64,000 nucleotides of DNA from Agelas oroides (lineage: Eukaryota > Porifera > Demospongiae > Agelasida > Agelasidae): the NCBI GenBank assembly GCA_949130485.1, contig OX422191.1:4961754-5025753 (forward strand), read 5' to 3'. The translations under genes and the position numbers were made by a program. The notes beneath the pieces are model-generated. The model was not told the DNA's origin. It saw only the letters and a list, made by a program, of their open reading frames with translations, and made no database searches. Shown here piece by piece: positions 1-10,926 of the stretch (its first letter is position 1; each line of letters begins with the position of its first letter).

Positions 1-453
1 AACACTGACTTCCTGTCTATATTCTTCTCGGAGCATTTCATTCCGTTGAAGTGCAACTGTCTTTAGCTTCTTGCGTGTAAATCCATTGTGATTTATGCCT
101 CGCCAAATAGTAGAAATATCTACATCAGTTCCATTTAAAGCTTGCAACTTCCTTTGAATTTCATGCAGGTAAGTTTCTGGTCTTTCAAGAACTAACCCTA
201 GGATAAGTACCTTATCATTTTCAGTTAACTTGTGGGTGCCATGACCATCCGGGTACTTTCTTTTACCAACACTGCCAGTTTCATCAAAAAGGGTCTCAAT
301 CCTGTGTACAGTTGCAACTCCAACACCCAAATTCTCTGCTACATGTTGCAAACTGCAGCTCAATGCCTTCCTCTGGTAAATTATTCTCCAACGTAGGTCT
401 TCGCTGTAAGCGTTTGTGCGAGTTCGTATGAAGTGGCAATAGCCATTGAAGCA
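1..453 (-). CDS. Tc1/mariner-like (IS630 superfamily) transposase, N-terminal HTH part, cut by window edge
   Basis: Reading the minus strand from 453 to 1 gives 151 uninterrupted codons that run off the left edge. The start matches the first helix-turn-helix of IS630/Tc1-type transposases (S-E-D-L-R-W-R-I-I-Y-Q-R), followed by A-E-N-L-G-V-G-V-A-T-V-H-R-I. A second HTH/linker contains K-L-T-E-N-D-K-V-L-I-L-G-L-V-L-E-R-P-E-T-Y-L-H-E-I. The end, T-R-K-K-L-K-T-V-A-L-Q-R-N, is the segment that normally precedes the DDE catalytic core, which would lie outside the window. A stop followed by a possible AG acceptor (tgtag) lies just upstream at 454-456, so the start may be an exon boundary; no ATG was chosen. 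Family identity is from recalled conserved patterns. Whether the complete copy is functional cannot be judged here. Confidence 0.75.
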
Positions 454-988
454 CTACATGTATACTCAGAAATTCAAAACTACCCACCCTCTGTGTACAT
501 TGCATTGAACTTTCGTGTACTTTGCAAATTATTGTTGGACCTGTGACCTCTCATATTAAAAGTTTAGGAGTTTAGTCTTGTGTACAGCTTAGATGTGAAC
601 TGTATTGAAAAAACATTTGTAAAGCTAAAGGCAATAAAGTGGATGTATACTAAGTCGGCTATAGAAGTGCAGACTGCTACCTGAAATCTAAGTTCTGTAT
701 GGTGTAGCCCCAAACTCAGGCTTACTGTTCTGGATTTTGTGTTGCAGCTTTGGAGAAAAGTCAGAACAGAAAGCCTGGGTTCAAGGGTAGGTGTGGGGAT
801 GAAAAACTATTTGAGAATCAACTAGTATAGTACCTAGCCTTGTTCCCAGGCTATGTATGTGAACTCGTACAACATGATCTGGGAACGAGGCTAGTATAAT
901 GCCTTTGTCAAACTTATGAATGAAAAGAGCAATACCAAAATGCAGGAAATGCACAGACTAAATAAGACACCAGCATAATAAACCAGTC
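454..988. other. non-coding interval
   Basis: No convincing gene. It is AT-rich spacer between the transposase fragment and the next minus-strand ORF. The only recognisable item is the 59-bp hairpin element at 835-893. Confidence 0.6.
835..893. mobile_element. small TAGCC...GGCTA hairpin element
   Basis: 59-bp element with ends TAGCCTTGTTCCCAGG and CTGGGAACGAGGCTA. The flanks gtatagtacc and gtataatgcc are similar (8 of 10), consistent with a decayed 9-10 bp target duplication. Same family as the elements at 3749, 6144, 7122 and 62934. Confidence 0.7.
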
Positions 989-1444
989 TTAGTGCATTGA
1001 TCTGAGGGTACAAAGGACATGTTCCTCCTCTTCTGCAAACTCTTCACCAGTTAATGTTCCTTCATCACACAACTTCTGCAATTCACGTAGTTGTTGCAGG
1101 TACTGTGAACGGATCTGAACCTTCTTAGCGGGTGAGATGCCAGTCGTATCCCCTGACTTTGTAGACGCTGGATGATGTGTATTCCCTTCTTGGGAGCTGG
1201 ATTGTTTGAAATAGTCGAGCACTTGAATTGCAGCACCAGCAAGGACTTCTACAGTATTTTCATCTTCCTTTTTTACAGGTTTACTTTTTTCACAACCAAA
1301 GAGTGGAATATTTGGAGGACTATCCTTATTGGTCCACTGTCCATTGATGACCATTAGCGCCCACGGTTTATATTGAGGTTCACTAAACTTGTTTGCATGC
1401 TTTTCTACCAGTTCCTTTTTTACCTCATCAATAGCAACGCCCAA
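989..1444 (-). CDS. hypothetical protein exon with SHOCT-like C-terminus, probably 3' exon of the RING gene
   Basis: Open for 151 codons from a TTG directly after an in-frame stop, so the true start is probably a splice junction and not a methionine codon. The first half is polar, with K-P-W-A-L-M-V-I-N-G-Q-W. The last 40 residues read as an amphipathic helix-turn pattern, L-R-E-L-Q-K-L-C-D-E-G-T-L-T-G-E-E-F, which resembles SHOCT domains (short C-terminal helical domain with G-x-L-T-x-E-E-F). Its upstream side (higher coordinates) is the left arm of the 309-bp palindrome, which carries the 3' end of a RING-finger coding sequence in the same orientation. My inference is that this is a downstream exon of that RING gene. 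No function can be assigned. Confidence 0.5.
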   Translation of the reverse strand: MGVAIDEVKKELVEKHANKFSEPQYKPWALMVINGQWTNKDSPPNIPLFGCEKSKPVKKEDENTVEVLAGAAIQVLDYFKQSSSQEGNTHHPASTKSGDTTGISPAKKVQIRSQYLQQLRELQKLCDEGTLTGEEFAEEEEHVLCTLRSMH

Positions 1445-1747
1445 TTATTGCACACCAAATGACAAAATATCCAATTAAACAAAAAGAAAAGTTTACTCGT
1501 GGTGTATATACTAGTAGCAGTAGCAGTGATTGAAAAACTAGTAAGAGATCTAAGCGATCAACATGCCATAATTGGATAGCTAACTAAGTAGATTAGGTAG
1601 AATAATATGAACTCGAAGTTTCCAATACATTTTCAGCAACTGCTCAATCGCTTGCAGTTTCAGTTGGTTCTTCGGCTAAGAGAGGCTGAATGGATCTAAG
1701 GAAATCATCTAAACCGGCACATTGGACAACTACGACTGATGCCATCC
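1439..1747. repeat. left arm of 309-bp palindrome
   Basis: Reverse complement matches 1953-2299 over the whole arm with one substitution noticed (near 1624/2112) and one 38-bp segment missing here. The missing segment is bounded by ggttt, which suggests a microhomology deletion. The spacer between the arms is 205 bp. Confidence 0.93.
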
Positions 1748-2094
1748 ATGAGGAAAGACATCCAATGTCTCTTCCAGATAACCAACAAGATGAAAATCTC
1801 CCCTGGTCTCTACAGGCAACTCAAGGAGACATCCCAGTGCCACATTTGTCGTTGTACTCCTATAGTACCACCAGTTATATTCACTAGATGCTGTCATCGC
1901 ATCCTTGGGTGCCAGACATGTGTGGAATCATGGATGCTTGGTATGGTGGAGAGGATGGCATCAGTCGTAGTTGTCCAATGTGCCGGTTTGAGAGGGCTTA
2001 CTCTGAAAGCACCACCCTGCGTGGTTTAGATGATTTCCTTAGATCCATTCAGCCTCTCTTAGCCGAAGAACCAACTGAAACTGCAAGCGATTGA
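1739..2094 (+). pseudogene. RING-type zinc finger fragment, frameshifted
   Basis: Frame one (from the ATG at 1739) gives C-H-I-C-R-C, then C-C-H-R-I-L-G-C-Q-T-C-V-E-S-W. Another frame, open from 1888, gives W-Y-G-G-E-D-G-I-S-R-S-C-P-M-C-R-F-E-R-A, then L-R-G-L-D-D-F-L and a stop at 2092-2094. Together these are the cysteine/histidine ligands of one RING finger (C-x2-C, C-x-H-type middle, C-P-x-C), interrupted by a single-base frame change near 1930. RING domains bind two zinc ions and usually act in ubiquitin transfer. The coding strand is opposite to the ORF at 989-1444. The right arm of the palindrome carries this copy, while the left arm carries a shortened minus-strand copy of its 3' end. 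A splice or assembly explanation for the frame change cannot be excluded. Confidence 0.6.
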
Positions 2095-2299
2095 GCAGTT
2101 GCTGAAAATGTACTGGAAACTTCGAGTTCATATTATTCTACCTAATCTACTTAGTTAGCTATCCAATTATGGCATGTTGATCGCTTAGATCTCTTACTAG
2201 TTTTTCAATCACTGCTACTGCTACTAGTATATACACCACGAGTAAACTTTTCTTTTTGTTTAATTGGATATTTTGTCATTTGGTGTGCAATAATTGGGC
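1953..2299. repeat. right arm of the palindrome
   Basis: 347 bp pairing with 1439-1747 except for the extra 38 bp at about 1990-2027. It ends exactly where homology stops at gggc (2296-2299). Confidence 0.93.
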
Positions 2300-3250
2300 A
2301 CTAATTAATTGTGTGGGTGGAGATCCACTCATGACATGATTAAGCAATGAGCAGTCGGCAGGTATGCACGTCGAGATTAGCAATTGATGTGGACTTACTA
2401 TGAACAAGATTAAAATTGAAATTTCAATCTGCTAACGGCAAATCAATTAAAAGGAAAATTAGAAAATAGAATTACTGAAAGCAGACTTGTTCCATTAAAA
2501 CTGAGAGTTGTAGCTGGTGATGAGGGCAAATCAATTTTTTGATGAAAAGAAAAGATGAAAATTGAGTCTGCCGACAAGTCAGGATAATTCTTTAGAAAAA
2601 TGAAAGATGAAAATTGAATCTGCTTGGCAATCGTTTAGAGAAAATGAAAGATAACAATTGGATCTGCTGACAAGGCTAAGCACTTTTTGGGTAAAAATGA
2701 ATGAAAATCTAATGTGCTGACAAGCAACTTCATGTTTTCAAACTGAACTTAACACTGAAAAATGCTGACTGTGCTTTTTCAAATTTCTATATTTGCTCAC
2801 AATGGTAAGACTTGCCTTGATAGCACAGTTTGGTATAGTTAATAAAATGGAATTTTAATTGGCCACAATGTTGACTATGTAGGCAGGAAAGCGCGGGAAA
2901 GCCTACCGCAAATTAACCACTTCCGCCAAAGTTTGTGATTTCAATTTTTCAAGGACTATGCAAACCTGTGTATACCTTTCAAGACCACCAACAGTAGTAC
3001 TAGTGAAAGTTTGATGCCATGCAGTGATAGAGTACTTGTACCCCTCCTACAGTGCTTTGAGTACAGCAACACTGCAGAATTTAGCTACCAGCATAATTAT
3101 TATGAGAATTTGCAACTTACACTTACAGTAGCGGTGCGTGCACTTTTCGTCCAACTAAAAAATCAATTTTCTAGAAAAAGAATTTCAGCTGATTTCATCA
3201 TACTTTGACCTACCAGGAAATGAAAAATCAAACCCGCGTGGCATATTTCC
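2300..3250. other. AT-rich interval with degenerate A-rich repeats
   Basis: No gene seen. Between about 2440 and 2720 the motif gaaagatgaaaattg..tctgc recurs four times at uneven 50-70 bp spacing, looking like an old tandem array. The rest has no recognisable structure. Confidence 0.5.
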
Positions 3251-3262
3251 TTTTTCCTTTCT

Positions 3263-3722
3263 GTGGCAAAAAGAATTCAGAAATGCGCGTTTCTTTTTCA
3301 TTTATCTGAAGAAAGCACAAAAAGAATTCAGAATGATTGGTTCTTTTTTCTTTTTCTGAAGGAAACAAAAAAGGAATTCAAAATCATGCATTCCTTTTTT
3401 CTTTTTCTGAAGGAAACGAAAAAGGAATTCAAAATCATGCATTCCTTTTTTCTTTTTCTGAAGGAAACGAAAAAGGAATTCAAAATCATGCATTCCTTTT
3501 TTCTTTTTCTGAAGGAAAACGAAAAAGGAATTCAAAATCATGCATTCCTTTTTCATTTATCTGAAGAAAGCATGAAAGGAATTCAGAATGATTGGTTCCT
3601 TTTTCCTTTTTCTGAAGGAAACAAAAAAGGAATTCTAAATCATGCATTCCTTTTTCATTTACCTGAAGAAAGCATAAAAGGAATTCAGAATGATGAATCC
3701 TTTTTCCTTTTTTCTGACAGGA
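3263..3722 (+). repeat. 51-bp minisatellite, open in one frame on each strand
   Basis: Eight to nine copies of a 51-bp unit. The central copies (3361, 3412, 3463) are nearly identical, and outer ones diverge with attca-gaatgattgg variants. Each unit contains ggaattc and gcattcc half-sites that can pair with each other. Because 51 is a multiple of three, the array reads open as a 17-residue peptide repeat on both strands. I read this as a by-product of the period and do not call a gene. Confidence 0.9.
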
Positions 3723-3748
3723 AATTGGATTTGCCTGCACCCTCCAGG

Positions 3749-3803
3749 TAGCCCTGTTCCCAGGCTCTCCCCCGCACACAAATGGGGATTGGGAACGAGG
3801 CTA
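3749..3803. mobile_element. 55-bp TAGCC...GGCTA element with exact 9-bp target duplication
   Basis: Ends TAGCCCTGTTCCCAGG and GGGAACGAGGCTA. CCCTCCAGG occurs immediately on both sides (3740-3748 and 3804-3812). One of the clearest examples of the 9-bp duplication made by this family. Confidence 0.88.
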
Positions 3804-3812
3804 CCCTCCAGG

Positions 3813-6134
3813 AGTATCTTCATTAGTGATCTTTGACCTCAAGATCTTCCCATATATGCATTAGTGATTACCTAGCCTCATGGTGGGGGAGAATGGGGAT
3901 CTGGGAGATATCGTCACATGCAGTGCACAATGTCACATCACATGGACTGAAGGTAGACTGATCAATGCAAAGTTTTGGTCATTTTTACCGTAGTACAAGC
4001 ACCCAACCTTGTGAGACAAATGCTAATGGTTAGCTGGGCACCTTGGCAAGTTCGTTGAGGTCAAAATGCACTGCAGCACCCAGTATGAAAAACACTGGGT
4101 TCTAGCCACCAACTGTGCTGATGAAAACACTCAGCCACTGCCTGGAAATGACTTACTGTCCTGACTGATGAATGTACGTTCTAAACAAACTACACTGTCA
4201 AAGTGTACATGATGATACACCGAAGGGTTGGAACACTTGTACTGTGGTAAATGTCTCCCCATCCAGCCTGGATAGTTACTTGTATGCATAGAAAATGTAC
4301 CAATACAGGGCCACTAGAAGAAAGTTGAGGAGTATGAGGCTGTTGGGTAAAATGCGTTTGGAAACTGATTTTTAGACCTACAGTCAGGAAATGCTCTTGT
4401 TGAACTTAAAACAGGTAGCTACACTGCAAGATAGGTACTTCAAACCTGAAGGTTCCCATGTATTGTTTTACATGATCACAACTATACAGCTAATCTACCC
4501 GACTTTAGTCCGGGAATAAGAACACGCATAAGATGAGCATAAATCGCACCAAGTTGGACAAGTCGGCTGGAAAAAAAAATCTGGCCATGGTCTGATCAGC
4601 CATACCAGTTCCAGTGCCTACATATAACTTTAAGTCAGCTAGCCTTGTTCTCAGGCCACCCTCAGATTTACAGATGCACTCTCGCTACTCATGGCCATTA
4701 TTAATAGCATTTCCAGGGAAGTTGGATCAAAAGTTCCATTCAGAAACCTGTACTATACCATTGAGTAAATCATTTTTATGCAGAAATGGTATTTCCATGT
4801 GAAATTTTTCCATCATAAATAGGATTACTTAGTACTTCCAACTTGTCAGAAAAACATGCATGTATTCCTGATCAAGACAGCAGCAAATAGTCTTATGTCA
4901 AGCCATCCAGGCCTCCCAGTGAAAATTTCTGGTGGATTGATTCAAATTCCTATAGTCAAGAAGGCATGTCCAGCAAAACAGGAATGGAGCACTGATGCAT
5001 ACAGTTCCCTATTTGTCATTATTCATTATACACTCTTTGATTTTGTTGGTCATCTGATATTCCAGTTGGAAAGCATCCTAATGACAGTAGCATTGAATCA
5101 AACCACTAGAGGTCAGACATTGTGGAGAAGCGTACATCTGGAGACTGACATCACTACTTGTAGTCACAATGCTGAAATTGACAATTCTGCTTTCAGTGAT
5201 GCGTCTATTAAAATCATACCCATTTCTCTGCAATATGGTTAAGATGCAAACATTGCATGGCCATAGCAAGCACTCAGGCAGGTCAGGTTTTGCTTTTCTG
5301 CAGACCAAACATGCACATAAGCAATTTGAATTATAATACATGTAGAGTTGTAGATATAAAAACTAGTAAGCCGGGCCATCACCAAGAAGGTAGCCATCAC
5401 TGGACAGACATCATTCCTATACTGACAAAAGTCAACGTTTTTATCAGGATTTCACTATTTACTGCCATTTCAGTTCACTCCATAGGCATAATTCCTTCAC
5501 TGTGATAACTTGAGACAAAGATCCAACATGTGCCGATATTAAACGCTGGCCAACACATTTTCATCTGTCAATGTCACCAACCAAACCGTTCACAATGAAA
5601 CACAGGCCTGTCGCCCCAGGATGGAGAGTCTAAAGAACTTCAGTAGCTATGTGTACATGTACCAGAGTAGGCTATAATTTATGCAACCTACATGGACTAC
5701 TGCTGAGTTTTACATCAACTTTTGAGTTCTGATGCATTGGCACACTTGTAACTTGATCTCTACTGAATACCTTGCTTAGGAAGAGCTGTAAAACAGTTGG
5801 CTGGGTGCCTTGCCAAGCAAGCAAAAGGCAGCAGTCGAGGTCAAAGTACAACAGCCATGCAAATGCCAGCCGCGCCGCGAAGTTGTCTTATGAATATTTA
5901 ATGAGATGATGCCCATGCGGGTATATGACCGTTCCAAGGTCACGCCCATAACTCCACCCACCGGATGCGGCATTCGGCCTGTACCTAACAGGAACCATTC
6001 GAAAGTCGCTCACAGACTACTTTCCCGCTCGGCGAAAAGTTGTCTGGGCACGAGACTAGCCAGAGCTCTCCCCTCCTCCAGTTTTTGATCACTTGCATCG
6101 CTAGCCTACAAGGCCGGCGGAAGCAGTCTGGCTG
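3813..6134. other. 2.3-kb interval without recognisable genes
   Basis: Several chance open frames occur (the longest is 128 codons at 4856-5242), but they show no domain, no biased composition and no similarity to anything I recognise. A decayed TAGCCTTGTTCTCAGGCCA end lies at about 4640. Nothing else seen. Confidence 0.5.
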
Positions 6135-6143
6135 GTCCGGTTT

Positions 6144-6776
6144 TAGCCTCGTACCCAGGCCGTTAATTAGGAAAAACGGCCTGGCAACTTACCCGGGTTC
6201 AAACTGTATACGGATGTGACGTGAAAAGATTACAGCTGCACCCATACAAGCCATGAATATTGGATAATGCATGTGATATTTAATCGTAGCCACGTGACTG
6301 TTCGTAATTGTGCAAGCGCGTTGTTGTTGCCAGTAGACTCGTTACAGGCTTATATTGGATGGTTACTGTCTTACTTGTCATCTGTAGACGAACTGCTTGC
6401 AGTAGACTCGCTCTCGCTCACCGATGTCGATGTGTCCGACTGACAGTAAGTACTAAACTAGTACCTGACACTGCTACTCTCGAACTGGTCCTTTTTTATA
6501 AAGAATCCGTTTTGTCCGCAGGCACTGTAGTTGTTGCACACAAGTCAACGGAAGGAGTTCGAACAAAAGCGTCATTCCAAGCGCTAGCGGTACCACGGGA
6601 CGGGTATATTAATACTGTGATGCATTTATGACGCAATTAAAATTCTGTACAACTGTCACGTGAAGCGTTCTGAAATCTGATTGGTACTGACAATCCAGTG
6701 CAGCGGAAGTCAACAGTTTGAACTCGGAGAAGTTGCCAGGCCGTTTTTCCTAATTAACGGCCTGGGTACGAGGCTA
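6144..6776. mobile_element. 633-bp non-autonomous element, 60-bp terminal inverted repeats, 9-bp target duplication
   Basis: Left end TAGCCTCGTACCCAGGCCG and its inverse at the right end; the inverted repeats extend about 60 bp (6144-6205 and 6715-6776). GTCCGGTTT flanks both sides exactly (6135-6143, 6777-6785). No transposase-like frame inside. This is the largest member in the window of the TAGCC family. The 9-bp duplication fits Mutator-like (MULE) transposases, but no enzyme gene is present to prove it. Confidence 0.9.
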
Positions 6777-7121
6777 GTCCGGTTTTGGCCGGACCACTTC
6801 GATCAGTGCTTTACAGCATGGCAGAGAAAGTCATCGAAGTACAGTAATAACGCGGCGACTCGCTACAGCGCGCTAGCGACAACAGATCGTCCGTGGTATC
6901 GTCCACAGGCTTGGAGTCCTGCACTGCGGTGCAGGTATGAGATCGAGACTAGGGCGTGGTTCTGCGCGCTCGCACAACACGTGTAGCGTAACGACTTGCA
7001 GCTGCAAATTTCAAGGCCATACCAAATTGATCTTATGTTTCACGGATCCGGCCGGGTCTTTTTTTTGAAAATTGAAGAAAAAAAAATGTAAAAATGCATG
7101 CACACGTAATCCAGTACTCTC

Positions 7122-7215
7122 TAGCCTCGTTCCCAGGCATTCGCGCATTCGTCGATAGCACTACAAATTATCGTGCAGCAAGCGACGAACGTGCGAAGGC
7201 CTGGCAACAAGGCTA
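7122..7215. mobile_element. 94-bp hairpin member of the TAGCC family
   Basis: TAGCCTCGTTCCCAGGC at the left, GCCTGGCAACAAGGCTA at the right. Flanks agtactctc / agtactcac agree in 8 of 9 positions (9-bp duplication). Interior is imperfectly self-complementary. Confidence 0.85.
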
Positions 7216-7224
7216 AGTACTCAC

Positions 7225-8320
7225 CACGTGGCAAGAATGGAGGATGGCGAGCAGTTTTGTAAGATACGCTATAGTCAATTTATAACATGTACCTTGCCAT
7301 GATCGACAAGTGTCCCAAAATGCACCAGAATCGATCTCAGAACGTCTAAAATTCCAAAAATTTCCTGGGGCGGCATGCCCCCAGACCCCCCCAAGCAGAT
7401 GTGCGCATTGTACACACACTCTGGCCGGACCACTTAAATTTAGCTTGCCTGGCCTACCCTCGTTCCCAGTAGGAACACTGGCCTTGTTCCAAAGACCAAG
7501 TGAAAGTACTCTGATAGTCAGATGGCAACTATATAGTCTTAACTTGTGCCCAGACTCTCTCACTTGCATGTGAACCAGACGGAGCCAGACACACCCTGTG
7601 CCACCTTGACCCTCTCACCCTCACTGAAATAGCGATGCTGACTGCCACTAGATTGCAACAACGCTTGCCACAAGAGTGATAGTCAATCACACTGAATTAG
7701 TACTCACAAAGCACAATACAATAGTAAAGGCAAAGCTCATGACTCAAAGCCAGTCATTGTAGCCATTGCTAAGTAGAATACAAGAGTAATGACAAAGCAT
7801 ACTACTCATGAGTCCATGAAGAAACACCAGTGATTGGTGTTTTTTTTCTTTTTCCAATTTCCATTTCCAGTTTCCATTTCATTTCCATGCATTTCCTGCT
7901 TTTCCATACCCCCTTGCTAATAAACTGCTTTTAAGTCTTTAACTCTTTTGAGCTACAAAAAGATGGCCCCCGTATGGTACAGCCTACTTGCTGGATTGTT
8001 GGGTCATTTCTGGAGAAATGAGTCTCACATTTTGGATCCATTAGAGTAGATTTGCTGGACAGAAGCATCCTCTGCAGTCTTTCCTGGAGTCGTGAAGCCA
8101 ACCATAGTGATTCAAACTTTCAGAACTGGTGTATATACCTGGATTGGAGTATATACAGTCTCCTACTGTTGCTGGATGGAGGAGAGTTTATAAACTTCTG
8201 AGGTAGAACTGGGGTGGCTTTCAAGAAGAGAATGCGCATGATACACAAGTATCTGAAGCCTTATCCAGCACTACACAACATGCTCAAAATGTCAAAATTT
8301 GAAGTTACTGTTTGAGACAC
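7225..8320. other. non-coding interval with pyrimidine-rich tract
   Basis: No gene. Between about 7837 and 7907 the sequence is a low-complexity tttccattt-rich stretch. Confidence 0.5.
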
Positions 8321-8324
8321 TTAA

Positions 8325-8937
8325 CCCTTTACACCCGATGCGCATGCGCACAAAAAACACGTGATTACGAGAGAAACAAGATAAAAATGGCGATTTTGTT
8401 CTATGTTGATTCATTGCGTTATATCTTGTGAACTAGCAGAGTTCAACAATCGGTAGTTAGGCTTAGTTTGGTTGAAAACAAACCTGCTTTACTCAGGAAG
8501 TAGTCATACGAGTTGGCAGTGAAGTCCGAATAAGATACAGCGGTGGAAGCGCTGGTATTCGCTACGTATTGGAAAATGACTGGAAATCCGTGGCAAAACT
8601 TCCAGCGAAGGTACGTTTTCACTGTTGTTTAGATGATTAGCGAGAACAAATTCGGTAGGACCAGTAGCGCGTGGGAAACCAGCTGTTCTGTGGCAGTACT
8701 AAGTACAACACGATCGAGCGGTAAACTTCGAACGCGATTTCCGGGGAAAGTCCCTATAGGACAGCCCGGCTAATTATGCTTTATTCGACTTCCTGCGGCA
8801 CATACTAACTATATACTACGTAGCCGCGGGGTATAGAGCGCTAACTGCTCGATAGTGGCCATGACGACTATAGTCGTCATTCGGAATTAACGTACCTATA
8901 TTCATGACGACTATAGTCGTCATTCGGGTATAAAGGG
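8325..8937. mobile_element. piggyBac-like non-autonomous element (613 bp, TTAA target)
   Basis: TTAA at 8321-8324 and 8938-8941 flanks inverted ends CCCTTTACACCCGATG and CATTCGGGTATAAAGGG. A TTAA duplication with CCC-starting termini is the hallmark of piggyBac. No transposase frame. Near the right end a perfect 20-bp palindrome (atgacgactatagtcgtcat) occurs twice, at 8861-8880 and 8904-8923, each followed by tcgg. These may be subterminal binding sites. Confidence 0.83.
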
Positions 8938-8941
8938 TTAA

Positions 8942-10800
8942 AAACAAAAACTGCTGTTGTGAGGCAGGAAAAAACGCAAGCAAGAGAAGTCGAAGACAGA
9001 CTTGGTTTAGTGTGTATATTGGCTTTTGTTTATCAGGAGTATGCTGTGTGCAAGTGACCATAATTTGTACCAGTTGAATAAAATCTTGTCCCCTGTCACT
9101 TTTGTGTGGTATTGTCATCTCAAACCAAATGAAACATGCCGGGAAAAAGATCTGCATGTATGTTCTGCCACAAACATGTGAAGTGTGGATTGGCTTGTGT
9201 GTTTATCAGCTGTGGTTCGCAGATAGTCTAGATTTCCTAACCCCCACCTGTGTGTGCCTGCTACTGTTTAGGACTTGAGACTACCAGTTTTGTCCCCAGT
9301 GCTGTATTATAGCAGATGGCTAAGAGTCTTGTTCCCAAACCTTTTCATCCCACATCATGTCCGTCCCAGACCCTTTCATCACAAGTCGAATTAGTCTCAT
9401 TCTCCGACCTGGAAAAGTGGTCTGGGAATGAGTTTCTGTATATCCTGGCATTACCGGTTTGGATGTGCATGGGACTGTACTATATATGTATGTAGCCTAA
9501 TCATTCTTGGAGGAAGCCAGATCAGTGGGCAGCTAGTGGGGTCGCAGTGCAATATCTAGTCATGTACAGTACCTAGTTCTTCATGCCATTATCTCTCATG
9601 TAGCAGAGGCAGTATTTTTGACAGCCTGGTCATCTTTGTTGGAAAGGTTAATGTTAGTTTTTGACAGTCTCAGCTGCCAATCTTCCACAACCTGGCCTCT
9701 CCTCTGACATAATAATTGTAACCATGTCATGTTAGCTGATTTTACTTCAGGCTTGATCCTCCCCGTCTTTTCAGTTGTGTTATGTATGTGACCGAAAAGC
9801 TGGGGAGGAGCCTGGGAGCGAGGCTACACTGACTGGGTTTATTGATCGTTAATTATAGTAACAAAGTGAATGAATATTCAACAAGCTAGTGATCAAGCAA
9901 CAACTTCAACATGCAGTCTTGCTTTTGTGATAGCAGTGGGTTATCAAATTATAATGATACTCAACTATACAAAGAATGAGTGTCAAGTTGACTGGTTCTT
10001 GCCAGTCCTTGGTGAAGGATGTCTGATCTGACCCTCCAGCCTGGTCACATGTACACACTTGTGTCAGGTCAAAGTGACTGAAAATCCAACCTGCGGGAAT
10101 TAAATGGTACATCAGCAACCCCATTGCATGTTGGTATGAGCTGGCTCTGACATGTATGATACAAGTTACTGTTACAGTGCCCTATTTGAAACTCATACTC
10201 TACTCATAGTTTTCCCTGTAAATGCCCCTCCAAGATCAAGGATTAAAATCACAAATAGTTCCAAATGATATGCAGGAACAACAGGGCTATTTAACACAAA
10301 ACAGCAACCATCTGGGGTCACTTCTAGCTAGTTTGAAGATGGTCCCAAAGAGCAGCAGTCATCTTAACAATGACTGGCTGATACAGCAGTTATCCTAGAC
10401 TGATCACTAGACTGGCTGGTACAGTACCTTGCTACCCGACACTTGGGGATAGATTGTGAGTACCAAAGACATGGTTCTGTTTGCTTTGTGCGACATGCTT
10501 GGCCTTGCTCATGTGAACCCCCTTGTCTTACCTGTCTCTATTAAGTACATATCCCACCTAGTATAGCTTTGCCTATACAACAGGTGGGTTTAACTGAGAT
10601 AATTCCCTTCCCTGAGGGCTACAAGGGAAATTATGGCTCATATAATTCCCTCTCAATGTATTTTTAGTTCACTACATTGCTATACTATAGAACAGATTTT
10701 ATACACAGTTGTGTGTAAATAATATTGAAGTTACTGTAAATACTTGCACATGTACAGATGTGTTTACAGTAATCACAACAAAGGACCAATCAAGTGGGAT
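8942..10800. other. 1.9-kb interval without recognisable genes
   Basis: Only chance frames. A right end of the TAGCC family (gggaggagcctgggagcgaggcta) lies at about 9803-9826 without a clear left partner. Confidence 0.5.
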
Positions 10801-10805
10801 ATATA

Positions 10806-10926
10806 ATAGTTACAGCACAGGTGGCCAGAGATTTATGGCTGCAGTAAACAAACCTTGTCCTCGGGCTATGCCTTTGGACTCGGTCTGTTTACTGCCATAA
10901 ATCCCTGGCACTGTGCTATAACTATA
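10806..10926. repeat. hairpin repeat with 35-nt loop
   Basis: Left arm tagttacagcacaggtggcc and onward pairs with the right arm ending ctggcactgtgctataacta; arms are about 45 bp with a few mismatches. The loop begins aaccttgtcc. Small palindromic mobile element or its relic; no target duplication seen. Confidence 0.7.

Noticed and set aside
4856-5242. 128-codon plus-strand open frame
   Set aside because: No domain, no repeat, ordinary composition for non-coding AT-rich DNA, and no recognisable splice or start context.
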